This document shows, one piece after another, positions 8,658 to 18,863 of a DNA stretch of 64,000 nt (its first letter is position 1; each line of letters opens with the position of its first letter). The stretch covers positions 62,001 through 126,000 of the forward strand of contig NZ_LSAZ01000007.1 of the NCBI RefSeq assembly GCF_001584325.1. Reading direction: 5' to 3'. Below the pieces are notes generated by a model, which ran no database searches, was not told the DNA's origin, and saw only the letters and a list, made by a program, of their open reading frames with translations. The position numbers and the translations under genes were made by a program. Source of the stretch: Bacillus nakamurai. GTDB taxonomy: Bacteria > Bacillota > Bacilli > Bacillales > Bacillaceae.

Positions 8658-9529
8658 TAGGTCCATTGCTTCAGAAACTGCTCTGTCCTGCTTTTTCCTA
8701 GCTCAATGAGGGCTAGTTTTTTTTGTTCCGTGAGGTGAAACTCGGTCGCCATCACGTGCTCCACCGGAATAAAAATAATGTTTTGTTCGTATCTTGTCGC
8801 GATATGCCTCGCATCATGGGCGTCTTTCATCGTTTCAAACAAAGCGCCAAACAGCTCAAACGCATTCCGGATTGAATTTTTCGGACGTTCTTTTGCACGA
8901 GGCGAAAGCGAGATGCCGATCACGGGCCGCTTGCGTTCTTTTGAAAACAGCCAAATCGGAAAGTTGCTTAAAACACCTCCGTCTACGACCGTGGATGTGC
9001 CTTTGTCGCTTTTTAATTTAATCGGCTCGAAAAAATAAGGGATGCTGCAGCTCATCCTGACGGCTCTGGCAACGGGGAACATTTCGGGGTTTAACCCGTA
9101 GTTGGGGAGGTCATCCGGCAGCACGATCATCGTTCCGTTTGTCAGGTCAGAAGCAATCAGACGGAGCGATCCTTTTTTCAAATCCCCAAACATGATAATG
9201 TCCTTTGCTTTTAATTTGTCCGCAATCCACTTTTCCAGCGTGTCGCCTTTATATAAGCCAAGTCGCCAGTAAATGGACACCCACTGTAAGAGTTTGAGCG
9301 GAAGGAATGAAAATCTCTGGTCTAACAACTGCTTCTCTTCTACTTCATCAATGATCGAATGAATCTCCCTGCTTGTGTAGCCTGCCGCGATGAATGCAGC
9401 GATAATCGCGCCGGCGCTTGTTCCGGCCAGCCTCTCAAAGCGGAAGCCCTGCTCCTCAAGCGCTTCATAGGCGCCTGCCAGTGCTACCCCTTTTATCCCT
9501 CCGCCAGAAAATACGCCGTCAATATGCAT
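8654..9529 (-). CDS. yqhO: Patatin-like phospholipase family protein
   Basis: 291 residues. Oxyanion-hole motif GGGIKG at 9-14, nucleophile elbow GTSAG with Ser38, and the catalytic Asp in DGGVLSN give a complete Ser-Asp dyad, so an active lipid acyl hydrolase is likely; the substrate is unknown. ATG at 9529 gives the usual family length. Convergent with yqhP with overlapping stop codons and no terminator between. Confidence 0.92.
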   Translation of the reverse strand: MHIDGVFSGGGIKGVALAGAYEALEEQGFRFERLAGTSAGAIIAAFIAAGYTSREIHSIIDEVEEKQLLDQRFSFLPLKLLQWVSIYWRLGLYKGDTLEKWIADKLKAKDIIMFGDLKKGSLRLIASDLTNGTMIVLPDDLPNYGLNPEMFPVARAVRMSCSIPYFFEPIKLKSDKGTSTVVDGGVLSNFPIWLFSKERKRPVIGISLSPRAKERPKNSIRNAFELFGALFETMKDAHDARHIATRYEQNIIFIPVEHVMATEFHLTEQKKLALIELGKSRTEQFLKQWTY

Positions 9530-9608
9530 AAGCGCCCTCTCCCTTCCTCCCAAGGTGTATTACTATTTTAAGAAACAGCTTGGTGAAATAGACCATGAAT
9601 GAAGACAT

Positions 9609-9641
9609 AAAAAAAGGGCGCCCTTTTTCGGGCTGCCCTTT
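9609..9641 (-). terminator. mntR terminator
   Basis: GC-rich stem AAAGGGC / GCCCTTT with a T run on the minus strand, overlapping the end of mntR. Confidence 0.75.
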
Positions 9642-10068
9642 ACTCAGCAGGATTTTCTGTTTTTTTCTGTACAGATTTAAGTTCTTTTTTACGGCCCTCG
9701 TCATCTTCAAAATATTGAACAAGGTCGCCGATGCGATCAATGCTGTTCCAGCTCAGATGATGTTCGATTCCTTCGACATCGTTGTAAATTTTCTCTTCAT
9801 CAACACCAATGATTCTTAAAAACTGCTCAAGCAATTCATGTCTGTATACGAGCCGTTTGCCTATTTTTTTCCCTTTAGAGGTCAATACGAGCCCTCGATA
9901 TTTTTCATAAATCAAATACTCGTCTTTATCTAGTTTTTGAACCATTTTCGTTACAGAGGAGGGATGGACTGCCAATGCTTCCGCAATATCAGAAACCCTT
10001 GCATATCCTTTTTCTTCAATCAGCATATAAATCTGTTCAATATAATCTTCCATACTTGGTGTTGTCAT
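9640..10068 (-). CDS. mntR: Manganese transport regulator MntR (DtxR family)
   Basis: 142 residues, family length. N-terminal winged helix and C-terminal dimerisation domain. All Mn-binding residues known from B. subtilis MntR are in place: Asp8, Glu11, His77, Glu99, Glu102, His103. Represses Mn uptake genes (mntH, mntABCD) and activates efflux when Mn is high. ATG at 10068 has GGGAGGG upstream; an upstream ATG at 10107 would add 13 residues and is not supported. Confidence 0.97.
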   Translation of the reverse strand: MTTPSMEDYIEQIYMLIEEKGYARVSDIAEALAVHPSSVTKMVQKLDKDEYLIYEKYRGLVLTSKGKKIGKRLVYRHELLEQFLRIIGVDEEKIYNDVEGIEHHLSWNSIDRIGDLVQYFEDDEGRKKELKSVQKKTENPAE

Positions 10069-10166
10069 CGTAACCCTCCCAAAAAGCACCTTAACTTTAT
10101 AAACCATTACAAGTTTACACTAACGGTCATGAAAAAACAAGGATGCTTCAGGCTTGTCAAGCCTTT

Positions 10167-11003
10167 TTAGCGCTTATAATTCCATTCATCAGATGCGTAT
10201 TTTGTTTCGGCGAGTTCGTTGACAAACTCCAGTTCTTCTGCCGTAAGCGTATAAGGCTCAAGATGAATGTTCAGCCCTTCTTCAAATCCGGCTTTAAAAG
10301 CCGTGCGGGCCTCATCCATCGTCACTCGTTCCTGCGCTAAAGCGTTAATCGCCACCGCTTTCTTTTTGAAATTTCGCTGCATGCGCTCACGGACTCTGTC
10401 GCTCGGATATAAAAACAGGTCAAACAGCTTGTCCTCGTCAATGTCAAGCAGGATGGAACCGTGCTGAAGAATGACGCCTTTTTGTCTTGTCTGGGCGCTC
10501 CCCGCCACCTTCCGCCCTTCAACGACCAGCTCATACCAGGAAGGCGCATCAAAGCAGACTGAGGAGCGCGGATTTTTAAGGCTTTCTTTTTCTTTTTCCG
10601 TTCGCGGAATGGCAAAGTATGCATCGAGGCCAAGATTTCTGAACCCTTGCAGAATGCCTTCTGAAATGACCCGGTAAGCTTCTGTCACCGTTGCCGGCAT
10701 TTCAGGATGATCCTCTGAGACGATCACGCTGTAAGTCAATTCTTTATCGTGCAGAACGCCTCGTCCGCCTGTCGGCCGTCTGACGAAACCAAGGCCGTGC
10801 TTATGTACCGCGTCAAAGTTAATTTCCTTCTTAATATTTTGAAAATACCCGACAGACAATGTCGCCGGATTCCAGCCGTAAAAACGGATTACCGGAGGAA
10901 TTTTTTTTTCGCTGTGCCAATATAAAAGCGCTTCATCAAGCGCCATGTTAAATGCCGGGCTTTCATTCCCTGAGTCAATAAACCGCCATGTTTCTTTTTC
11001 CAT
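10167..11003 (-). CDS. lipM: Octanoyl-[GcvH]:protein octanoyltransferase LipM
   Basis: 278 residues, BPL/LplA-like fold. Transfers octanoate from acyl carrier protein to GcvH, the first step of lipoic acid synthesis. Catalytic Cys150 in SSVCFDAP and Lys165 in [10 protein letters not shown] are present, with [12 protein letters not shown] in the substrate loop. It lies close to the gcv operon, whose H protein is its substrate (gcvH itself is not in the window). Confidence 0.95.
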   Translation of the reverse strand: MEKETWRFIDSGNESPAFNMALDEALLYWHSEKKIPPVIRFYGWNPATLSVGYFQNIKKEINFDAVHKHGLGFVRRPTGGRGVLHDKELTYSVIVSEDHPEMPATVTEAYRVISEGILQGFRNLGLDAYFAIPRTEKEKESLKNPRSSVCFDAPSWYELVVEGRKVAGSAQTRQKGVILQHGSILLDIDEDKLFDLFLYPSDRVRERMQRNFKKKAVAINALAQERVTMDEARTAFKAGFEEGLNIHLEPYTLTAEELEFVNELAETKYASDEWNYKR

Positions 11004-11085
11004 ATATTAAACCCTTCTTTATCGTTTTAATAAAATCAGTTTATCAAACTGATGGGGAAATGAAAAATATTTCGTTTCATTAAGG

Positions 11086-11114
11086 ATGACAATCTCTTCA
11101 TGCTTTACTATAAT
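11086..11114 (+). promoter_or_regulatory. SigA promoter of yqhL
   Basis: ATGACA (11086-11091), 17-base spacer, TATAAT (11109-11114). Perfect -10; gives a leader of about 75 bases before yqhL. Confidence 0.75.
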
Positions 11115-11193
11115 AGTATTTGTCCCAAAAAGTCCGGTAAGCCTTGTTTTTTATACAAGGTTTGATTTTATAAGCTAAAGGAGTAGAATCACA

Positions 11194-11574
11194 TTGTCTA
11201 ACATGATTGCTTTAATTATTGTCGCGGCGTTTCTCGTTTATATGATCGTGTCGTATTTTTATCAGCAGCGGTTAATGAAAACACTTACGGAAGAGGAATT
11301 CCGCGCGGGCTACCGAAAAGCGCAGCTCATTGACGTCCGGGAGCCGAATGAATTTGAAGGCGGCCATATTCTCGGCGCGCGCAACATCCCCCTGTCCCAG
11401 CTTAAGCAGCGTAAAAATGAAATCCGCCCGGATAAGCCCGTTTACCTTTACTGCCAAAATAATGTCCGCAGCGGACGCGCCGCCCAGACGCTCCGTAAAA
11501 ACGGCTGCAAGGATATTTACAACTTAAAAGGCGGATTTAAAAAATGGAGCGGAAGAATTAAAGCGAAAAACTAA
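11194..11574 (+). CDS. yqhL: Membrane-anchored rhodanese-like protein
   Basis: 126 residues. N-terminal membrane segment (about 4-22) and a cytoplasmic rhodanese domain with active-site loop CQNNVRSG, Cys87 being the catalytic cysteine. Likely sulfurtransferase or thiol-related role; substrate not known. Start is TTG at 11194, with AAGGAG about 9 bases upstream. Confidence 0.92.
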   Translation: MSNMIALIIVAAFLVYMIVSYFYQQRLMKTLTEEEFRAGYRKAQLIDVREPNEFEGGHILGARNIPLSQLKQRKNEIRPDKPVYLYCQNNVRSGRAAQTLRKNGCKDIYNLKGGFKKWSGRIKAKN

Positions 11575-11580
11575 TAATCA

Positions 11581-11618
11581 AAAGAGCTGCCCGTTTTTAT
11601 AACGGCAGCTCTTTTTTT
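11581..11618. terminator. Bidirectional terminator yqhL / gcvPB
   Basis: AAAGAGCTGCC / GGCAGCTCTTT stem flanked by A and T runs, between the convergent ends of yqhL and gcvPB. Confidence 0.9.
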
Positions 11619-11629
11619 ACACCCTTTAT

Positions 11630-13105
11630 TTAACGCTTGTCATCAGGGGCATGTTCATATTTTAAGACCGGGTGTCTTGCGGCCTTGGTTTCATCCATTC
11701 TCTTCACAACCGTCGTATGCGGCGCCTCTTGCACGACCTCAGGCGTTTCTTCCGCTTCTTTGGCGATTTGAATCATCGCATCGATAAATGCATCAAGGGT
11801 TTCTTTTGACTCTGTTTCGGTCGGTTCAATCATGATGCTTTCTTCAACATTCAGAGGAAAATAAACGGTCGGCGGATGGTAGCCGAAATCCAAAAGCCGT
11901 TTTGCAATATCCAGCGTTCTCACGCCGAGCTTTTTTTGCCGTCTTCCCGATAACACAAATTCATGCTTGCAATGACGGTCGAACGGCAGATCATAATAAG
12001 GCGCAAGCCTTCTCATCATATAGTTGGCGTTTAAGACCGCGTTTTCGGTCACAGCCTTTAACCCGTCCGGCCCCATGGAACGGATATATGTATAGGCTCT
12101 GACATTGATGCCGAAGTTGCCGTAGTAAGGCTTGACCCGTCCAATGGAGTGCGGGCGGTCATAGTCAAATGTAAAACGGCCCTCTTTTTTCGTTAATACA
12201 GGTTTTGGCAGATACGGAATAAATTCTTTCTTCACTCCGACCGGACCTGAGCCCGGGCCTCCTCCCCCGTGGGGCCCCGTAAACGTTTTATGCAAATTAA
12301 GGTGAACGACGTCAAATCCCATGTCTCCCGGTCTTGCTTTACTTAATACCGCATTTAAATTCGCTCCGTCGTAATAGAGCTTACCACCTGCCTGATGGAC
12401 GATTTCCGCCATCTCTGTAATGTTTTCCTCAAATAAACCGAGGGTATTCGGATTCGTCAGCATCAACGCGGCTGTTTCTTCATTGACCGCTCTTTTCAGA
12501 TCGTCAATATCAACAAGCCCGTGTTCATTTGATTTCACGGTAATGGTTTCAAATCCGGCAACCGTTGCAGAAGCGGGATTCGTACCGTGTGCAGAATCAG
12601 GCACAATCACCTTCGTCCGCCCGTAATCTCCGCGTGCTTCGTGATAGGCGCGGATCATCATCAGGCCCGTCCATTCGCCGTGAGCGCCAGCGGCCGGCTG
12701 CAGCGTCACTTCATCCATTCCCGTAATCTCTTCCAAGTGCCCGCTTAAATCGTATAATAACTCAAGCGCCCCTTGAACCGTATCCTCATCCTGAAGCGGA
12801 TGAATCGCAGAAAATCCGGGGAACCGGGCGATTTTTTCATTCAGTTTCGGATTGTATTTCATCGTACATGACCCAAGCGGATAGAACCCTGAATCAACTC
12901 CGTGGTTTCTTTTTGAAAGAGCGGTATAATGCCGCATAATATCAAGCTCTGAGACCTCCGGGAGCTTGGCGTCTTCTGTACGGATATAGTCATCGGGAAG
13001 CAGGCTGCCCAAATCAGTTTCCGGCACATCAAGCTCCGGTAAACTGTAACCGACGCGCCCTTCGCGGGACAATTCAAAAATAAGCGCCTGATCTTGATTA
13101 TTCAT
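11630..13105 (-). CDS. gcvPB: Glycine dehydrogenase (decarboxylating) subunit 2
   Basis: 491 residues. P-protein beta subunit, which carries the PLP lysine: Lys273 in [16 protein letters not shown]. With GcvPA it decarboxylates glycine and passes the methylamine group to lipoyl-GcvH. The ATG at 13105 overlaps the gcvPA stop by 8 bases (coupling of two subunits needed 1:1); an 11-codon upstream extension lies inside gcvPA. Last gene of the operon. Confidence 0.97.
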   Translation of the reverse strand: MNNQDQALIFELSREGRVGYSLPELDVPETDLGSLLPDDYIRTEDAKLPEVSELDIMRHYTALSKRNHGVDSGFYPLGSCTMKYNPKLNEKIARFPGFSAIHPLQDEDTVQGALELLYDLSGHLEEITGMDEVTLQPAAGAHGEWTGLMMIRAYHEARGDYGRTKVIVPDSAHGTNPASATVAGFETITVKSNEHGLVDIDDLKRAVNEETAALMLTNPNTLGLFEENITEMAEIVHQAGGKLYYDGANLNAVLSKARPGDMGFDVVHLNLHKTFTGPHGGGGPGSGPVGVKKEFIPYLPKPVLTKKEGRFTFDYDRPHSIGRVKPYYGNFGINVRAYTYIRSMGPDGLKAVTENAVLNANYMMRRLAPYYDLPFDRHCKHEFVLSGRRQKKLGVRTLDIAKRLLDFGYHPPTVYFPLNVEESIMIEPTETESKETLDAFIDAMIQIAKEAEETPEVVQEAPHTTVVKRMDETKAARHPVLKYEHAPDDKR

Positions 13106-14444
13106 GGTGATCCCCCAATCCCGCAATAAGCGAATCAATTTCTTCTTTTGTTCTAAGCTCTGTGACGGCTATAAGCATATGCTGCTCCAGCTCCGGATAC
13201 GCAAGGCCTAAATCATACCCGCCGATAATGCCTGCTTTTAATAAGCGCCTGTTCGCCTCTTTTACAGGTTCATTCAGCTTAACAGCAAATTCATTAAACA
13301 TCGGGCCGCTAAACACAACTTGCAAGCCGGCTTTTTCTGCCTGGCGCTTAGCATAATCAGCTTTCAGGATATTTTGGCGGGCTATGTCTTTTACCCCGTT
13401 TTTCCCGAGTGCCGTCATCGCAACTGAAGCCGCCAAAGCATTCAGCGCCTGGTTTGAACAAATGTTGGAGGTGGCTTTGTCTCTCCTGATATGCTGCTCG
13501 CGTGCCTGGAGGGTAAGGACAAAACCTCTTTGTCCGTTTTCATCCTCCGTTTGCCCGACAAGCCGTCCCGGCACCTTCCTCATCAGTTTTTTTGTTACCG
13601 CAAAGTAGCCGCAGTGCGGGCCGCCAAACGCCGCCGGTATGCCGAAAGGCTGTGCGTCTCCGACGACGATATCCGCTCCGTATGCCCCCGGCGGCGTTAA
13701 GATGCCGAGTGCGAGCGGGTTTGAGGAAACAATCATCTGGCTTTTCCCTTTATGCGCGATAGGCTCAATCTCTTTTAACGGCTCAATTTGACCAAAGAAA
13801 TTCGGGTATTGGACGATAACGGCCGCTGTCTCTTCACAAACAGCCTCCTCCAGCGCTTCAAGATCCGTCACTCCGTTTTTCACCGGCACCTCTGTAACCT
13901 CAATATATTGGCCTTTTGCGTATGTTTTCAGGACGTCTCTTGATTCCGGATGAACGGCTGCGGAAATAACGATTTTTTTCTTTTTCGTGTGCCCCGAAGC
14001 AAGCATCGCCGCTTCAGCTAACGCAGTTCCTCCGTCATACATGGAGGAGTTTGCGATATCCATCCCCGTTAATTCACAAATCATCGTCTGAAATTCAAAA
14101 ATCGCCTGAAGCTCGCCTTGGGAAATTTCAGGCTGATAAGGCGTGTATGCCGTGTAAAACTCTGATCTGGAAATGACATGATCCACGATGACAGGCTGAT
14201 AGTGGTCGTACACTCCTGCCCCCAGAAATGAAGCATATGTAACGGCATCCCTGTTTTTAGCTGCAAGCTTCGTCAGTTCTCTCGTTAACTCTGTTTCTGA
14301 TTTTGCTTTTTTAATGTGATAGTCCTTAGGAAACCTCACATTTTCCGGGATATCAGCAAACAGATCATCAATTGTTTCTGCGCCGATGGCTTTCAGCATT
14401 TCTTTTTTATCCTGTTCTGTCGCGGGCAAATATCGATGCTTCAT
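13098..14444 (-). CDS. gcvPA: Glycine dehydrogenase (decarboxylating) subunit 1
   Basis: 448 residues, the alpha subunit of the split P-protein found in Firmicutes. Lacks a PLP lysine as expected; completes the active site of GcvPB. 14 bases after gcvT, overlapping gcvPB. Confidence 0.97.
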   Translation of the reverse strand: MKHRYLPATEQDKKEMLKAIGAETIDDLFADIPENVRFPKDYHIKKAKSETELTRELTKLAAKNRDAVTYASFLGAGVYDHYQPVIVDHVISRSEFYTAYTPYQPEISQGELQAIFEFQTMICELTGMDIANSSMYDGGTALAEAAMLASGHTKKKKIVISAAVHPESRDVLKTYAKGQYIEVTEVPVKNGVTDLEALEEAVCEETAAVIVQYPNFFGQIEPLKEIEPIAHKGKSQMIVSSNPLALGILTPPGAYGADIVVGDAQPFGIPAAFGGPHCGYFAVTKKLMRKVPGRLVGQTEDENGQRGFVLTLQAREQHIRRDKATSNICSNQALNALAASVAMTALGKNGVKDIARQNILKADYAKRQAEKAGLQVVFSGPMFNEFAVKLNEPVKEANRRLLKAGIIGGYDLGLAYPELEQHMLIAVTELRTKEEIDSLIAGLGDHHE

Positions 14445-14458
14445 ATGACTCTCCTTTT

Positions 14459-15559
14459 TCAGCTATGTTTTGGACGTTTATAAAACGGTGTGCGGACGAT
14501 CTTCGCTTTTACTGTTTTGCTGCGGATTTCCACCTCTACTTCAGTTCCGATTTCACTGAATTCCGTCTTTATTAAGGCGAGGCCGATATTTTTCTTTAAT
14601 GTTGGAGATTGTGTGCCTGTTGTAACCTCACCGATCTGTATACCGTCTTTTTTCACGGCGTAGCCGTGCCTCGGTATTCCTTTTTCAATCATTTCGAGCC
14701 CGACAAGCTTGCGGGGAGCTCCTTTTTCTTTCTGTTCGCTCAATACTGACTTCCCGAAAAAATCGGAATCTTTCTTATGTTTTACGGCAAAACCGATTCC
14801 GGCTTCAATCGGTGTAATGTCTTTTGTGAGCTCCTGCCCGTATAACGCCAGTTTCGCTTCAAATCTCAGCGTATCGCGGGCGCCAAGTCCGCACGGCATG
14901 AGGCCGTCTTCCTCTCCGGCTTTAACAATCTGCTTCCAAAGGCTTACCGCATCTTCATTGCGGCAATAAAGCTCAAAGCCGTCTTCCCCGGTATATCCTG
15001 TTCTGGAGAGCAGGACTTGATGCCCGGCGACAGCTGCCTCATCAATAAACGTAAACGGCTTTAATGACGACAAATCAATTTCAGTCAGTTTTGCGAGAAC
15101 CGTCTCAGCTTTCGGTCCTTGAACAGCCAGCAATGAGAGCTCGCCGGACTGATCTGTTATCGTGACATCCCCTTCGGCATGCTCCTTCAGCCAAGCGATA
15201 TCTTTGTCGATATTAGACGCATTGATGACGAGTAAATAGCAGGTGCCGCTTTTCTGATAGATCAGCAAGTCATCAACCGTTCCGCCGTCTGGATAACACA
15301 TTGCGGTATACAGCGCGGCTCCAGGCTTTAAGTCTGCAACGTCATTTGTCATCATCTTCTGCAGAAAAGGCAGACTGTCTTTACCGGATACTTCGACCTC
15401 TCCCATATGAGACACATCAAACAGGCCCGCTTTTGTGCGGACGGCTTCATGCTCCTCCTTAATAGAAGAAAATTGGACCGGCAGCTCCCAGCCTCCAAAA
15501 TCAATCGTTTTTCCGCCGTATTCTTTATACACTTCATAAAGCGGTGTTCGTTTTAGCAT
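14459..15559 (-). CDS. gcvT: Aminomethyltransferase (T-protein)
   Basis: 366 residues. Releases ammonia from the aminomethyl-lipoyl H-protein and forms 5,10-methylene-tetrahydrofolate. Conserved [19 protein letters not shown] and LGARDTLR motifs are visible. Two adjacent ATG codons (15562, 15559) after AAGGGGG; the second matches the family N-terminus MLKRTPL. First gene of the riboswitch-controlled gcv operon. Confidence 0.97.
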   Translation of the reverse strand: MLKRTPLYEVYKEYGGKTIDFGGWELPVQFSSIKEEHEAVRTKAGLFDVSHMGEVEVSGKDSLPFLQKMMTNDVADLKPGAALYTAMCYPDGGTVDDLLIYQKSGTCYLLVINASNIDKDIAWLKEHAEGDVTITDQSGELSLLAVQGPKAETVLAKLTEIDLSSLKPFTFIDEAAVAGHQVLLSRTGYTGEDGFELYCRNEDAVSLWKQIVKAGEEDGLMPCGLGARDTLRFEAKLALYGQELTKDITPIEAGIGFAVKHKKDSDFFGKSVLSEQKEKGAPRKLVGLEMIEKGIPRHGYAVKKDGIQIGEVTTGTQSPTLKKNIGLALIKTEFSEIGTEVEVEIRSKTVKAKIVRTPFYKRPKHS

Positions 15560-15601
15560 CATCTTCCCCCTTAGCTCATTGGCGCATTGTATAAAAACCA
15601 T

Positions 15602-15650
15602 ATAAAAAAGGACAGAGAAACACCTCATTTACATGAAGGTTTCTCTGTCC
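15602..15650 (-). terminator. Riboswitch expression-platform terminator
   Basis: Strong stem GGACAGAGAAAC / GTTTCTCTGTCC followed by six T on the minus strand, located between the glycine aptamers and gcvT. Glycine binding would prevent its formation and allow read-through. Confidence 0.9.
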
Positions 15651-15850
15651 CGGCACCTGAAAGTTTACTTTATGAAACATCATAAAGACGTCCCCTTTGG
15701 TGGTTTGCTTATATCTTTGCAAACACTCTCCAGAGTTGCGTCGAGCAAGAGTTCTTTTGCCTGAGAGATTCACTCCGCAGTTTGCTCCTTCGGCGCCCGG
15801 ATGCGCATTTCTTCGCCCAGGTCTCTCCCCTTGCTGTCATTCGCTCATAT
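15651..15850 (-). ncRNA. Tandem glycine riboswitch
   Basis: Reading the minus strand from about 15846, the first aptamer shows the conserved GGGGAGAGACC, GGCGCCGAAGGAGCAA and CTCTCAGGCAAAAGAAC elements. A linker leads into a second aptamer with CTCTGGAGAGTG, CACCAAAGGGGACG and CTTTCAGGTGCCGGGACAG. This is the cooperative two-aptamer arrangement known for B. subtilis gcvT. It is followed by an intrinsic terminator, so it is an ON switch for glycine catabolism. Edges are approximate. Confidence 0.95.
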
Positions 15851-15983
15851 TTACCAATTGTTATGGACATACTAAAGCAATATCTTGGGTGAAATCATTA
15901 CTTATATCCTACCACCCTCACTTACGTCCGGCAACAAAAATTATGATAAATCAGTTTTTTGAAAGAAAGGCGGTTTTATACAC

Positions 15984-17654
15984 ATGGCGACAGAGATCAT
16001 ATTCGATTCGAATTGGCCGGAAGAGTTTTTTGAACGCCTGAAAACAGACGGCCCCTGGTCAAATTGGGAACTGTACAAACTGTCTGCTGAAGTCCAGGAA
16101 ACCCTTGCCATTCCTGAATTTGAGGGTTTAAGGTCTCCTTTGTACCTGCCTAATTTCACCCCGCTTCCCCATCAGCTCGAGGTAGCGCAGAAAGTTGTAG
16201 AAAAAATGAACGGCAAAGCAATATTGGCAGATGAAGTAGGATTGGGCAAAACCGTAGAGGCCGGCCTGATTTTAAAAGAGTACATGATTCGGGGACTGGC
16301 CAAAAAAATCCTCATTCTTGTGCCCGCTTCGCTTGTATCGCAGTGGGTGAAAGAGCTGCAGGAAAAATTTTTAATCCCGGCCGTTGAGCAGAAGAAAAGC
16401 TATGTTTGGGAGCAGTGCGATATCGTCGTCTCTTCAATTGATACGGCAAAGCGTTCGCCTCACAAGGATATCGTGCTGTCTATCCCCTATGATCTCGTCA
16501 TCATCGACGAGGCGCATAAGCTCAAAAACAGCAAAACGAAGAATTATGAATTTGCGAGAAGCCTTGTTAAGAAATATTGCCTGCTCCTGACGGCAACGCC
16601 GATTCAAAACCGTATTGAAGAAATCTTTAATTTAGTGTCGCTGTTAAAACCCGGCCATTTAGGCAATGAAAGCGGATTTCAAGAAACGTTTAATAAAAAA
16701 GACGGAATTGATGACCACGAGCATTTAAAAGAACTGGTCAATAAGGTCATGATCCGCAATACACGGAGCGATACGGGGCTTACGTGGACGCAGCGCCTTG
16801 TTGAAACAGTGCCCATTACGTTTTCCCCGACGGAACAGGCGCTTTACGATGACATTAACGCACTGAAAAGCGGCATGGAAAAGCCGACAAGCGCTTTTTC
16901 CATCATGACGCTGCAAAGAGAATGCTGTTCGAGCAGAGAAGCGGTGTATATGACGCTTAAGAAAATGCTCGACCAAAAAGACAAACAAGCGCCCGCCTTT
17001 GACGAACAGACGATCGCGAATTTAATGGAGCGCATCAATCAGGTGACACAAAATTCAAAAGCGATTCAAGTCGTTGATTTAATTCAAAAAATTAATGACA
17101 AGGTCATTATTTTTACCGAATACCGGGCGACCCAGATTTATCTCCAGTGGTTTCTTCAGCAAAACGGAATAAGCTCGGTCCCTTTCAGGGGCGGATTTAA
17201 GCGCGGAAAAAAGGACTGGATGAAGGATCTCTTCCGCGGCAAAGTTCAGGTGCTGATCGCGACAGAAGCCGGAGGAGAAGGGATCAACCTGCAATTTTGC
17301 AATCATATCATCAACTATGATCTGCCGTGGAATCCAATGCGTCTTGAGCAAAGAATCGGAAGGATACACAGACTCGGACAGGAAAGAGATGTCCATATTT
17401 ACAACATGGCGACAAAACATACGGTGGAGGAGCACATCTTAAAGCTTTTATATGAAAAAATACATTTATTCGAAAATGTAGTCGGTGAATTAGATGATAT
17501 TTTAACAAAAATCAAAGTGAACAATTTTGAAGAGCATTTAAATGATATTTTATGCCATTCGCTGACCGAAGAAGAAATGAGAATCAAAATGGACAACCTC
17601 ACGTCTTTCTTATCGTACAGCAAAGAAGAGCCGGCCAGAAAAAAAGGATCTTAG
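15984..17654 (+). CDS. yqhH: SWI2/SNF2-type DEAH helicase
   Basis: 556 residues. Complete two-lobe SF2 core: Walker A in ADEVGLGKT (82-90), DEAH at 175-178, TATPIQN motif III, IIFTEYRATQ motif IV, EAGGEGINLQ motif V and LEQRIGRIHRLGQ motif VI. No extra domain as in RapA/HepA, so a minimal RapA-like translocase. Role unknown; it may act on nucleic acid-protein complexes. Divergent from gcv, 23 bases upstream of yqhG, so the two probably form an operon. Confidence 0.9.
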   Translation: MATEIIFDSNWPEEFFERLKTDGPWSNWELYKLSAEVQETLAIPEFEGLRSPLYLPNFTPLPHQLEVAQKVVEKMNGKAILADEVGLGKTVEAGLILKEYMIRGLAKKILILVPASLVSQWVKELQEKFLIPAVEQKKSYVWEQCDIVVSSIDTAKRSPHKDIVLSIPYDLVIIDEAHKLKNSKTKNYEFARSLVKKYCLLLTATPIQNRIEEIFNLVSLLKPGHLGNESGFQETFNKKDGIDDHEHLKELVNKVMIRNTRSDTGLTWTQRLVETVPITFSPTEQALYDDINALKSGMEKPTSAFSIMTLQRECCSSREAVYMTLKKMLDQKDKQAPAFDEQTIANLMERINQVTQNSKAIQVVDLIQKINDKVIIFTEYRATQIYLQWFLQQNGISSVPFRGGFKRGKKDWMKDLFRGKVQVLIATEAGGEGINLQFCNHIINYDLPWNPMRLEQRIGRIHRLGQERDVHIYNMATKHTVEEHILKLLYEKIHLFENVVGELDDILTKIKVNNFEEHLNDILCHSLTEEEMRIKMDNLTSFLSYSKEEPARKKGS

Positions 17655-17677
17655 TTTGAAAAAGGAGGCTGTTTGAC

Positions 17678-18472
17678 ATGAGACAGCAAGAGGTTCATCA
17701 ATTTTTACTGCGCTTTTTTGAGGCGAATCACTGCCCCGTCACCGAGCAAGGACCGGGTTTTATGACCGTTCAGCTTACAGTTGAAATGGACAAACAAATT
17801 ATGAACCGCCCCTTTTATTGGCACTGGCGTGAAAAGACAGGCGGCGAGCCGAACCCGATGAAAATCACGTTTATCACCGATAGAGAAACGGCCCCCAGTG
17901 ACATAGACGGTGAATTTATTTATTTCGGGGCTCCGCGGCTCTTTCAAATCTTTCAAGCAGTTAAACAAAATGGGAGATTTACAAGAATATATGAGAAAAT
18001 TGTATCAGCCGGAGCCAGAGTGCCTCTACAGCCCTGGCTTGGGATAAACGTAGTGATTTCATACCAATCCGACATGAAAAAAGACAAACTATTGTCACTG
18101 GGCCTTCACCTTGTTTCTGGACAAATTATTGAAGACTTTCAGCGTAAGCTTACAACGCTGCCGCTGACATCCCAAATATCAGACTATTGCTTTACCATAT
18201 CGCCTATGATTAAACCGGAAAGCGGAATAAAGCGAATGGAACATTATCTGACGAACTTTGCCGCAGAAGAACCGTCAGACTGGGCCGATAATGCCGTTAC
18301 AAGATGGCAGAAGGATCTTACGCTGCTAGATCAATTTTATGAGCATACAGAGGAAAAACCTGAAGAATATGATTTGGAAAAACAAGCGCTGAAAGCCTTA
18401 TATCAGCCAAAAATTAACATCCAAATTGAAAATGGCGGTTTATTTTTCCTGCAAAGTAATTTTTCTGGATAA
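17678..18472 (+). CDS. yqhG: YqhG family protein, partner of helicase YqhH
   Basis: 264 residues, soluble. I recognise it only by position and resemblance to the YqhG family (function unknown). It follows yqhH by 23 bases with GGAGG at good distance from its ATG, which suggests a common complex or task with the helicase. No catalytic motif seen. Confidence 0.85.
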   Translation: MRQQEVHQFLLRFFEANHCPVTEQGPGFMTVQLTVEMDKQIMNRPFYWHWREKTGGEPNPMKITFITDRETAPSDIDGEFIYFGAPRLFQIFQAVKQNGRFTRIYEKIVSAGARVPLQPWLGINVVISYQSDMKKDKLLSLGLHLVSGQIIEDFQRKLTTLPLTSQISDYCFTISPMIKPESGIKRMEHYLTNFAAEEPSDWADNAVTRWQKDLTLLDQFYEHTEEKPEEYDLEKQALKALYQPKINIQIENGGLFFLQSNFSG

Positions 18473-18482
18473 GCCTGATTCA

Positions 18483-18489
18483 TTCGACA
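18483..18489 (-). promoter_or_regulatory. Spo0A box upstream of sinI
   Basis: TGTCGAA (minus strand) matches the 0A box core. It lies about 170 bases before sinI, whose promoter is activated by Spo0A-P in B. subtilis. The region to 18656 is AT-rich and holds the sinI promoter; I cannot place its exact -10. Confidence 0.55.
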
Positions 18490-18656
18490 CCTTTCTCGTT
18501 TTTTTTAGAAATTGTATATTATAATAAAAATATATAGAAAAAATTTCTGGCGTTTCACATGCGATTATTAACTTCCAGACATGAAAAAAGGTACACAATA
18601 GGTCATGGCCGGATTGGCTGAAATACATAAACAAGTATTTTAGGAGGAGAAAATGC

Positions 18657-18830
18657 ATGAAAAATGCAAAAACAGAATTTTCACAATTAGATAAGGAATG
18701 GGTTGAATTAATGTTGGAAGCCCAAAAATCAAATATCAGCCTAGAAGAGATACGCAAATACTTGCATTCGCATAAAAAGTCTTCTCAACATATCCAGGCC
18801 GCCAGAAGTCGTACCGTAAATCCTTTCTGA
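18657..18830 (+). CDS. sinI: SinI, antagonist of SinR
   Basis: 57 residues, same length as B. subtilis SinI. Too short for many gene finders. Contains the LDxEWVELMLEA...EIRKYL helical hook that binds SinR and the conserved C-terminal TVNPF. ATG at 18657 follows AGGAGGA; an out-of-frame ATG lies at 18653. When made under Spo0A-P control it binds SinR and derepresses the matrix operons. Confidence 0.95.
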   Translation: MKNAKTEFSQLDKEWVELMLEAQKSNISLEEIRKYLHSHKKSSQHIQAARSRTVNPF

Positions 18831-18833
18831 ATG

Positions 18834-18842
18834 TGCTATAAT
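18834..18842 (+). promoter_or_regulatory. Extended -10 promoter of sinR
   Basis: TGCTATAAT, an extended -10 right at the end of sinI, 22 bases before the sinR start. It explains constitutive sinR transcription independent of sinI. Confidence 0.65.
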
Positions 18843-18863
18843 ATCACAAGGAAGGTGATGACA

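Noticed and set aside
11115..11193. Possible riboswitch or T-box in the yqhL leader
   Set aside because: Only about 80 bases, with no T-box sequence or known aptamer core.
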